A stretch of 64,000 nucleotides of DNA from Yersinia vastinensis. GTDB lineage: Bacteria; Pseudomonadota; Gammaproteobacteria; Enterobacterales; Enterobacteriaceae. Positions within the stretch are counted from its first letter, which is position 1. The number at the start of each line of letters is the position of its first letter. Location of the stretch: the NCBI RefSeq assembly GCF_902726565.1, contig NZ_CACVAF010000005.1, forward strand, positions 186,001-250,000, in the 5' to 3' direction. The notes under the pieces were generated by a model. It saw nothing but the letters and a program-made list of their open reading frames with translations. It was not told the DNA's origin and did no database searches. The translations under genes were made by a program, and so were the position numbers. Below, piece after piece: positions 57,592 through 64,000 of this stretch.

Positions 57592-58587
57592 TTAATATAT
57601 ATCTGCTTTCTTGTGGAAACCATCAGCAATAATTGTGCTGTCGATATTGTTTTTGTCCACTTGGATCGGTGTTAACAAATAAGCCGGAACATCTTTAATG
57701 CCATTATTTAATTTACTGTTCGATTGCGGTTGTTCACCTTTACCTAAAGTCACAGCAATTTCTGCGGCATCATTCGCTAATTTGCTGATTGGCTTATATA
57801 CAGTCATGGTTTGAGTGCCTGCAACAATACGTTTTATTGCAGCTAAGTCAGCATCTTGCCCGGAAATAGCCACTTTACCTGCCAACCCCTGTGCCGCCAA
57901 TGCCTGAATCGCACCACCTGCGGTCGCATCATTAGAGGCCACAACGGCATCAATTTTATTATTGTTGGCTGTTAATGCGTTCTCCATGATTTTCAAAGCA
58001 TTTTCCGGTAACCAGGCATCAACCCACTGGTCGCCAACAATTTTTATTTTTCCGTCTTTTATCAATGGATTAAGGACTGTCATCTGCCCTTGGCGGAACA
58101 GTTTGGCATTATTATCAACAGGCGAACCGCCCATCAGGAAATAATTGCCTTGCGGTACCCGCTCAACCAGGCTCTTCGCTTGCAACTCACCGACTTTCTC
58201 ATTATCAAAGGAGATATAAAAATCAATATCAGCATTATTTATCATACGATCATAAGCTAAGACTTTTATACCTTCTCGTTTTGCTTCAGCAATAACATTA
58301 CTTAATACTTGTCCGTTATAGGGAATAATAACAAGAACATCCACACCACGGTTAATCATATTCTCAATCTGCGACATTTGAGTTTCTTCATTGCCATTTG
58401 CTGATTGAACAAATACTTTAGCACCGAGGGATTCAGCCTTGTTAACAAAAATATCGCGATCTTTCTGCCAACGCTCAAGGCGTAGATCATCTATCGCCAT
58501 ACCGATTTTAATTTCTTTACTGAAGCCTGGCTGGCTAATCATTACCAGTGCGGCGCAAGCGGAGAGTAAAATGTTCTTAAATTTCAT
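57592..58587 (-). CDS. xylF: Periplasmic xylose-binding protein XylF
   Basis: A 331-residue protein with signal peptide (ILLSACAALVMISQPGFS) and mature start KEIKIGMAIDDLRLERWQKD, almost the E. coli XylF sequence. Further blocks: VDVLVIIPYNGQVLSNVIAE and AISGQDADLAAIKRIVAGTQ. It is the first gene of xylFGH(R), divergent from xylA. Confidence 0.95.
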   Translation of the reverse strand: MKFKNILLSACAALVMISQPGFSKEIKIGMAIDDLRLERWQKDRDIFVNKAESLGAKVFVQSANGNEETQMSQIENMINRGVDVLVIIPYNGQVLSNVIAEAKREGIKVLAYDRMINNADIDFYISFDNEKVGELQAKSLVERVPQGNYFLMGGSPVDNNAKLFRQGQMTVLNPLIKDGKIKIVGDQWVDAWLPENALKIMENALTANNNKIDAVVASNDATAGGAIQALAAQGLAGKVAISGQDADLAAIKRIVAGTQTMTVYKPISKLANDAAEIAVTLGKGEQPQSNSKLNNGIKDVPAYLLTPIQVDKNNIDSTIIADGFHKKADIY

Positions 58588-58688
58588 CTTTCAGTACCTT
58601 TCTTATTGTGCAAGCAGGGTAAGAGAAACGGTAAACATCAACTGCATTAGGGATTGTTGACGCTTATTTGCTCATCGGCAATTACAGA

Positions 58689-58710
58689 TTTTCATCCACC
58701 AATTATGTTT
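58689..58710 (-). promoter_or_regulatory. XylR-like operator of xylFGH
   Basis: On the minus strand ACATAATTGGTGGATGAAAA resembles the E. coli xylA operator core (ACATAATTG then TGAAA with similar spacing). It is about 100-120 bases ahead of the xylF start. Confidence 0.5.
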
Positions 58711-58872
58711 TTTGGTTTAATGTTAATTTTATGATAACGATCATGTTTTCTTTCCTAGAAAATACATAATTCCACCAAGAGATGTTATCAGTGCAATGAA
58801 TATTAAGGTATTTTTATAATTAATCGTTTATTTATGAGATCTACACCACAATTAATAATTCTCTGAATTTAA

Positions 58873-58893
58873 GTGTGAAATAACGTAATTGAG
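58873..58893 (+). promoter_or_regulatory. XylR operator of xylAB
   Basis: TGTGAAATAACGTAATTG is nearly the same as the known XylR-binding segment ahead of E. coli xylA as I recall it, with one base changed. It lies about 75-95 bases ahead of the xylA start. Confidence 0.6.
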
Positions 58894-58965
58894 AGAATAA
58901 CAAACAACTCCGAAGATAAAAGCTCACCAGCCCGGTCATGCGGGCCAGCTTCCAAGGAGTATTGC

Positions 58966-60285
58966 ATGCAATCTTATTTTGATGAATTAGAACAAGTGCG
59001 TTACGAAGGCAGCCAGAGCACTAATCCGCTGGCATTTCATCACTACAATCCGGATGAAATTATCCTTGGTAAGCGGATGGCAGACCATCTGCGCTTTGCG
59101 GCTTGTTACTGGCACACATTCTGCTGGGGTGGGGCTGATATGTTTGGCAGCAATGCCTTTGAGCGTCCATGGCAACAGCCGGGTGATGCACTCACCCTCG
59201 CTAAACGCAAAGCTGATGTCGCATTTGAGTTTTTCCACAAATTAAACGTACCTTATTACTGCTTCCACGATGTGGATGTGTCACCAGAAGGCTCATCTCT
59301 TAAAGAATATCTGAATAACTTCGCTACCATGACTGATGTTTTGGCCGAGAAACAAGAGAGCAGCGGCGTAAAATTATTATGGGGCACAGCCAACTGCTTT
59401 ACTCACCCGCGCTACGGTGCCGGTGCCGCAACCAATCCAGATCCAGAAGTTTTTAGCTGGGCTGCGACTCAAGTTTTCACAGCAATGAATGCAACCCAAA
59501 AACTCGGCGGTGAAAACTATGTGTTATGGGGTGGCCGTGAAGGTTACGAAACCCTACTAAACACCGATTTACGGCAAGAACGCGAACAGATTGGTCGCTT
59601 TATGCAGATGGTGGTTGAGCACAAACACAAAACCGGTTTTCAGGGCACACTGCTTATTGAGCCAAAACCGCAGGAACCGACCAAGCATCAATATGATTAT
59701 GATGTTGCGACTGTTTATGGCTTCCTTAAACAGTTTGGGCTGGAAAAAGAAATTAAAGTCAATATTGAAGCCAACCACGCCACTCTGGCTGGGCACTCCT
59801 TCCACCATGAGATTGCCAGTGCGATTGCGCTCGGCATTTTTGGCTCGGTAGATGCGAACCGTGGCGACCCACAACTGGGTTGGGATACCGACCAGTTCCC
59901 TAACAGTGTTGAAGAAAATGCACTGGTCATGTTTGAAATCCTGAAAGCAGGTGGTTTTACCACTGGTGGCCTGAATTTCGATGCTAAAGTGCGCCGTCAA
60001 AGTACTGATAAATATGATCTGTTTTACGGCCATATTGGGGCAATGGACACCATGGCGTTGGCACTAAAAATTGCCGCCAAAATGATTGAAGACGGGCAAT
60101 TGGATCAACGGGTTGCGAAACGTTATGCCGGTTGGAATACTGAATTGGGTCAACAGATCCTGAAAGGTAAGTTGTCACTGGAAGATTTGGCCCGCTATGC
60201 CAGCCAGCATAATCTGAACCCGCAGCATCAGAGTGGGCATCAAGAGCAGTTGGAAAATCTGGTTAATCGCTATCTGTTTGGTTGA
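58966..60285 (+). CDS. xylA: Xylose isomerase XylA
   Basis: A 439-residue metal-dependent isomerase (E. coli 440) that turns D-xylose into D-xylulose. Catalytic and metal-site blocks are visible: [13 protein letters not shown] (His base), [43 protein letters not shown] and [20 protein letters not shown] precedes the ATG. It is first in xylAB, with a hairpin before xylB. Confidence 0.97.
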   Translation: MQSYFDELEQVRYEGSQSTNPLAFHHYNPDEIILGKRMADHLRFAACYWHTFCWGGADMFGSNAFERPWQQPGDALTLAKRKADVAFEFFHKLNVPYYCFHDVDVSPEGSSLKEYLNNFATMTDVLAEKQESSGVKLLWGTANCFTHPRYGAGAATNPDPEVFSWAATQVFTAMNATQKLGGENYVLWGGREGYETLLNTDLRQEREQIGRFMQMVVEHKHKTGFQGTLLIEPKPQEPTKHQYDYDVATVYGFLKQFGLEKEIKVNIEANHATLAGHSFHHEIASAIALGIFGSVDANRGDPQLGWDTDQFPNSVEENALVMFEILKAGGFTTGGLNFDAKVRRQSTDKYDLFYGHIGAMDTMALALKIAAKMIEDGQLDQRVAKRYAGWNTELGQQILKGKLSLEDLARYASQHNLNPQHQSGHQEQLENLVNRYLFG

Positions 60286-60294
60286 TGGTCAAAA

Positions 60295-60311
60295 GGGGCA
60301 CACGGTGCCCC
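60295..60311 (+). promoter_or_regulatory. Hairpin between xylA and xylB
   Basis: GGGGCAC-ACG-GTGCCCC is a perfect 7-bp GC-rich stem with a 3-base loop and no T run, 10 bases after the xylA stop codon. It likely lowers xylB or stabilises xylA mRNA. Confidence 0.75.
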
Positions 60312-60332
60312 TATCTCGTATAAGGAAAACAC

Positions 60333-61787
60333 ATGTACATTGGCATCGATCTGGGCACCTCCGGCGTTAAAGTCATTCTACTGGCTGAAAACGGGCAAGT
60401 GATTGCCAGCCAAGGTGCTGCGTTATCCGTCTCTCGCCCACATCCTTTATGGTCAGAACAGAACCCTGCTGATTGGTGGCAGGCGACTGATCACGCCATG
60501 CAAGCTCTTGCCGCGGAGCATAATTTACAACAGGTCAAAGCCCTCGGCCTAACTGGGCAAATGCACGGCGCAACCTTGCTGGACCACCAGCATCAAGTGC
60601 TGCGTCCCGCCATTTTATGGAATGATGGTCGCAGCTTTTCCCAATGTTTGGCGCTGGAAAAAGCAGTACCAGAATCACGCCAAATTACGGGTAATTTGAT
60701 GATGCCGGGTTTTACCGCGCCGAAGCTGAAATGGTTGGCGGAACATGAGCCAGATATGTTCAATCGTATCGATAAGGTGCTGTTACCAAAAGATTATCTT
60801 CGTTTTCTCATCAGTGGCGATTTTGCCTCTGATATGTCCGATGCCGCTGGAACAATGTGGCTCAATGTTGCCAAGCGCGACTGGAGCGATGAAATGCTGG
60901 CGGCCTGTGGCCTTAATCGCCAACACATGCCGACCCTATTTGAAGGCAGCCAGATTACCGGCCATGTCAGTGCTGATATAGCACGCCGTTGGGGAATTAA
61001 ACAGGTGCCTGTCGTTGCAGGCGGAGGTGATAATGCTGCCGGTGCCATCGGTGTTGGGTTATACCAAACCGGGCAAGCCATGTTATCGCTGGGTACATCA
61101 GGCGTCTATTTTGCGGTCAGTGATGGTTTTCTGAGTAACCCTGCTAGTGCAGTGCACAGTTTTTGTCATGCATTGCCAAATACCTGGCATTTGATGTCTG
61201 TCATGCTAAGTGCGGCATCCTGTCTGGATTGGGCTTGCCAGCTCACTGGCGTGGAGAGTGTTCCAGCACTCATTGAAGCCGTGGAAAATACGCCTTCCGC
61301 CAGCACGCCCGTGTGGTTTCTGCCCTATCTCTCCGGTGAACGGACTCCCCATAATAATCCGAATGCTAAAGGCGCTTTCTGGGGCTTTACTCACCAACAT
61401 GGCCGAGCAGATTTGGCCCGTGCGGTGTTGGAGGGCGTAGGATTTGCCTTAGCCGATGGGATGGATGCTCTGCATGCCAGTGGATTGCAGCCCAAAGCGG
61501 TCACATTAATTGGCGGTGGTGCACGCAGCTCCTATTGGCGGCAAATGCTAGCAGATATCAGTGGCCAGACACTGGAGTATCGCACCGGAGGTGACGTTGG
61601 CCCTGCCTTGGGTGCCGCTCGGTTAGCGCAAATTGCCCTGAATCCAGATATTCCATTAGCCAATTTATTACCACCATTACCACTGGAACAGACCCATTAT
61701 CCTGATGCACAGCGGCACCGCGATTATGCCGCTCGTCGGAGCACGTTTAAAAAGCTCTATCAGCAATTACTGCCATTATGTGAGTAG
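60333..61787 (+). CDS. xylB: Xylulokinase XylB
   Basis: A 484-residue FGGY-family kinase (E. coli 484) that phosphorylates D-xylulose. Blocks: MYIGIDLGTSGVKVILL (phosphate loop), GLTGQMHGATLLD, PAILWNDGRS, VAGGGDNAAGAIGVG (with the catalytic Asp) and the FGGY-C region LIGGGARSSYWRQMLADISG. AAGGA precedes the ATG. Confidence 0.96.
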   Translation: MYIGIDLGTSGVKVILLAENGQVIASQGAALSVSRPHPLWSEQNPADWWQATDHAMQALAAEHNLQQVKALGLTGQMHGATLLDHQHQVLRPAILWNDGRSFSQCLALEKAVPESRQITGNLMMPGFTAPKLKWLAEHEPDMFNRIDKVLLPKDYLRFLISGDFASDMSDAAGTMWLNVAKRDWSDEMLAACGLNRQHMPTLFEGSQITGHVSADIARRWGIKQVPVVAGGGDNAAGAIGVGLYQTGQAMLSLGTSGVYFAVSDGFLSNPASAVHSFCHALPNTWHLMSVMLSAASCLDWACQLTGVESVPALIEAVENTPSASTPVWFLPYLSGERTPHNNPNAKGAFWGFTHQHGRADLARAVLEGVGFALADGMDALHASGLQPKAVTLIGGGARSSYWRQMLADISGQTLEYRTGGDVGPALGAARLAQIALNPDIPLANLLPPLPLEQTHYPDAQRHRDYAARRSTFKKLYQQLLPLCE

Positions 61788-61896
61788 TGGTTCTGAATCT
61801 GGTCTCTTTTACTCCCTATGATGGCCGGATTTGGCATTCCACTTAACATAAAACACGGTGATGATGGCCCTCTACCTACACGGCGGAGGGCCGAAA

Positions 61897-62925
61897 ATGA
61901 CTCACAGTGCACTACTTATCATTGATGTCCAACAATCGTTTGAACATAAAGATTTTTGGCAGCAGCAAGATTTACCTGCATTTTCTGCGGCCTTAAACCA
62001 GCTTATCGCTGGGTGTAAGCTGCGAGGTGTCGCTCTGGTGGATATCTTTCATGTGGCGGCTGAAGGCCCGTTTTCTCTGGCTTCCGGCTATGTTAAGCCC
62101 ATGTCACTGGTGTCCCATCAAGCAGATGTTACTGTGCAAAAACGGGTACATAATGCGCTGACAGATTCAGGGCTGGATCAATGGCTCAAGGAGCGGCATA
62201 TCAATCATCTGATTATTGCCGGAATGCGCACCGAACAATGCTGCGAAACGACGGCTCGCGTGGCATCAGATCTAGGCTATCAGGTGACGTTTGTCACTGA
62301 AGCGACGCTGACCTTCCCTATGACCCAACCGAATGGCGTAATACTCAGCAGTGAAGAATTGAAGCTACGCACTGAAACGGTGCTCGTTGACCGGTTTGCC
62401 ACCCTTAAAAGTGTTGCCCAAACCTTGGATGCGCTGGATTCACAACCGCCTATTACAACCAACGAAACACCGATCAGTTGGCAACCACAGCCTTACTTGC
62501 CCAGATCCATTACGCCTGCGGGAATTAAAAATCTTAATTGCTGGCAGTTGAAGCGCTATGTCATTCGTTATTCGCAGGCCCAAGGGGCGGTACCCGATTA
62601 CACTCCGGCTTATCAACTCGTTAAACAGTGGTTACCTAATGAAGCTGAAACGGTAAATCGCCCCGGAGTGGGGTTGGTGATTGAACATCAAGGCAAAACG
62701 CTGAATTACCTGATTGTCGGATGGTGGGATAACGAAAATGAATTGCGCGTAAAAGTCTGGGTACAGGAGCACGGAATTTGGCGCGCAGCACGAGACGAAT
62801 CTTTCTGTGTGTGGGATTTGCAAGTAATCGCCTTTGAACGCGATGCTTTTGTTGATACTTTGCTACAGCCTATCCCAGATATTCTGGCTTATATGAACCG
62901 TTATCTGACGATAACTGTGGATTAA
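61897..62925 (+). CDS. Isochorismatase-like cysteine hydrolase fused to a C-terminal domain of unknown function
   Basis: The start at 61897 (MTHSALLIIDVQQSF) has GGAGG about 9 bases upstream; a GTG 13 codons earlier lacks this. Of 342 residues, about 1-190 are an isochorismatase-fold hydrolase with the Asp in LLIIDVQQ, the Lys region TVQKRVHNAL and the nucleophile Cys115 in GMRTEQCCETTA. Residues about 205-342 (LNCWQLKRYVIRYSQAQGA, YLIVGWWDNENELRVKVW, CVWDLQVIAFERDAFV) form a second domain that I cannot name. The real substrate is unknown; amidases and nicotinamidases share the first fold. It ends 2 bases before the GlxA-type regulator gene, so both should be co-expressed. Confidence 0.75.
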   Translation: MTHSALLIIDVQQSFEHKDFWQQQDLPAFSAALNQLIAGCKLRGVALVDIFHVAAEGPFSLASGYVKPMSLVSHQADVTVQKRVHNALTDSGLDQWLKERHINHLIIAGMRTEQCCETTARVASDLGYQVTFVTEATLTFPMTQPNGVILSSEELKLRTETVLVDRFATLKSVAQTLDALDSQPPITTNETPISWQPQPYLPRSITPAGIKNLNCWQLKRYVIRYSQAQGAVPDYTPAYQLVKQWLPNEAETVNRPGVGLVIEHQGKTLNYLIVGWWDNENELRVKVWVQEHGIWRAARDESFCVWDLQVIAFERDAFVDTLLQPIPDILAYMNRYLTITVD

Positions 62926-62927
62926 TT

Positions 62928-63854
62928 ATGCAACGAAATGTCTACTTTCTCTTGCTGCCCGGCGTGCTATCGCTGGATTTAACCGGCCCTGCTGAAACTT
63001 TGCGGTTGGCTGGGGCGTTTACACTTTCCTATATCAGCCCGTTACCGGAAGTGATGTCATCTACCGAGATGATGTTGGGCCAGCTACAACCACTCCCCGA
63101 TAGCTTGCCAGAAGGTAGCTTGTTGGTGGTGCCGGGAGTGAGTGATTCGCGCCACTATTTTGCCACCGAAACGGCTGGCGTGGCTCGCCAGTGGTTACAG
63201 CAACAGAAAGCAGCCATCGCGCAACAAAAAAACATCTTAGTTTGTGTCTGTTCTGGTGCGCTGTTAGCCGCCCAAGCCGGATTACTGGATGGTTACCAAT
63301 GCACCACCCACCATCATGTGTTGGAGCGATTGCGCCAACAAGCGCCACGCGCGCAAACCAAAGAGAATCGGATTTTTGTTGAAGATCGTGGGGTGTATAC
63401 CAGTGCTGGGATTACGGCGGGGATTGACCTATCTTTGCACCTGATTAGCCGCTATTGCAGCCCACAGACGGCATTGGAAGTGGCGCGGGAAATGGTGGTT
63501 TATTTTCGCCGCTCTGGTGATGATCCACAGCTTTCTCCTTGGCTCCGTTATCGTAATCATCTTCATCCCGCGGTTCACCGCGCGCAAGATGTGATGTCGG
63601 CAGAACCCCAAGCGGAGTGGTCGCTGCTTGATGTTGCGCAAAAAGCCCATGTCAGTAGCCGCCACTTAACCCGACTATTCCGGGAACATGTCGGGATCAG
63701 CGTGCGCGAGTTTCACGAACAATTACGGGTAGCGGTAGCGGAAGTTCGGTTACAGGAAGGATTAACACTGGAGAAGGCAGCACTGGCGGCCGGGTTCTCC
63801 TCCGGTCGCCAATTACGTCGCGCGCAACAGCGTGGATTGGTTGTGGTTAACTGA
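62928..63854 (+). CDS. GlxA-type transcriptional regulator (DJ-1/PfpI domain plus AraC HTH)
   Basis: A 308-residue protein. Residues about 1-180 are a DJ-1/PfpI-like domain with LPGVLSLDLTGPAETLRLAG and the Cys elbow VCVCSGALLAAQAGLLDGYQ. Residues about 215-305 hold two AraC HTH motifs (SLLDVAQKAHVSSRHLTRLF, LTLEKAALAAGFSSGRQLRR). GlxA/FtrA-type regulators often control genes for amine, amide or betaine use, which fits control of the adjacent hydrolase. Its end overlaps the convergent gene by 8 bases. Confidence 0.88.
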   Translation: MQRNVYFLLLPGVLSLDLTGPAETLRLAGAFTLSYISPLPEVMSSTEMMLGQLQPLPDSLPEGSLLVVPGVSDSRHYFATETAGVARQWLQQQKAAIAQQKNILVCVCSGALLAAQAGLLDGYQCTTHHHVLERLRQQAPRAQTKENRIFVEDRGVYTSAGITAGIDLSLHLISRYCSPQTALEVAREMVVYFRRSGDDPQLSPWLRYRNHLHPAVHRAQDVMSAEPQAEWSLLDVAQKAHVSSRHLTRLFREHVGISVREFHEQLRVAVAEVRLQEGLTLEKAALAAGFSSGRQLRRAQQRGLVVVN

Positions 63855-64000
63855 CCAAACGCCGCTTATCAATGCGCTGCAACCCCATCGATAATAACGT
63901 ACTCAATGCCAGTGCAAGCGCAAAGACATAGAAAATGTCCAAGATTGGATAGGCGGTGAAATCGTAATGATGGGTGCGGATAAAATGAATAATCAGCGCA
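63847..64000 (-). CDS. Probable amino-acid ABC transporter permease (C-terminal end only)
   Basis: Only the last 50 codons are in the window, reading ALIIHFIRTHHYDFTAYPIL, DIFYVFALALALSTLLS, then MGLQRIDKRRLVS and a stop. A final TM helix followed by LQRIDKR is typical of HisM/GlnP-type permease ends, but the piece is too short for certainty. Its stop codon lies inside the end of the GlxA-type gene on the opposite strand. Confidence 0.5.
   Translation of the reverse strand, partial: ALIIHFIRTHHYDFTAYPILDIFYVFALALALSTLLSMGLQRIDKRRLVS

Larger units (their letters stand above)
58588..58965. other. Divergent control region between xylF and xylA
   Basis: 378 bases with no gene. It carries two XylR-like operators in opposite orientation, one for each operon. 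I did not find a strong CRP palindrome. Confidence 0.65.

Noticed and set aside
1-64000. CRISPR arrays, intact insertion sequences and rRNA genes
   Set aside because: No regularly spaced repeats, transposase genes or rRNA sequence were seen.

Overview
The window looks like the chromosome of an enterobacterium of the genus Yersinia, probably of the Y. enterocolitica group. The basis is a periplasmic family-2 pectate lyase beside a KdgM porin, a bcs/dpp/eptB order close to that of E. coli, and hut and xyl operons. The species call is inference; protein-level resemblance to E. coli is strong throughout. Most genes are ordinary chromosomal genes. Three stretches are AT-richer and look accessory: about 25.0-29.5 kb, 43.5-50 kb and the segment next to selC.

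Layout. 1-1.5 kb: pectin-oligomer uptake and cleavage (PL2 lyase, cut by the window edge, and KdgM). 2.2-18.0 kb: complete cellulose locus, with bcsRQABZC plus a PdeK-like c-di-GMP phosphodiesterase on the minus strand and bcsEFG divergent on the plus strand. 18.4-24.3 kb: dppABCDF dipeptide importer. 25.0-29.5 kb: an unusual two-partner secretion locus, with one TpsB transporter between two very short TpsA-type exoproteins. 29.8 kb: tRNA-Pro. 30-33.5 kb: uhpABC sugar-phosphate sensing without a visible uhpT. 33.7-37.6 kb: eptB, an Ohr peroxidase and a membrane-anchored alpha/beta hydrolase. 38-42.7 kb: histidine degradation (hutU, hutH, permease) behind a HutC-like operator. 43.1-46.2 kb: an ABM-domain protein, a 0.94-kb non-coding leader and a SulP transporter. 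46.4-52.9 kb: an uncharacterised catabolic cluster (Fe-alcohol dehydrogenase, two DgoK-type kinases, MFS carrier, KDPG-type aldolase, IclR regulator). 53.0-53.4 kb: a broken P4-type integrase next to selC (tRNA-Sec). 53.5-61.8 kb: the complete xylose regulon (xylR, xylHGF, xylAB). 61.9-63.9 kb: an isochorismatase-like fusion protein and a GlxA-type regulator. The right edge cuts a likely amino-acid ABC permease.

The genes fall into scavenging systems (pectin oligomers, dipeptides, histidine, xylose, possibly a sugar acid) and envelope functions (cellulose and its phosphoethanolamine decoration, lipid A-core modification, secreted adhesin-like proteins). The strongest candidates for something undescribed are the 46.4-52.9 kb cluster, in which one of two tandem kinases has a changed catalytic motif, and the short-exoprotein TPS locus. 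The integrase remnant shows that selC once carried an integrated element, and the catabolic cluster lies on its downstream side.
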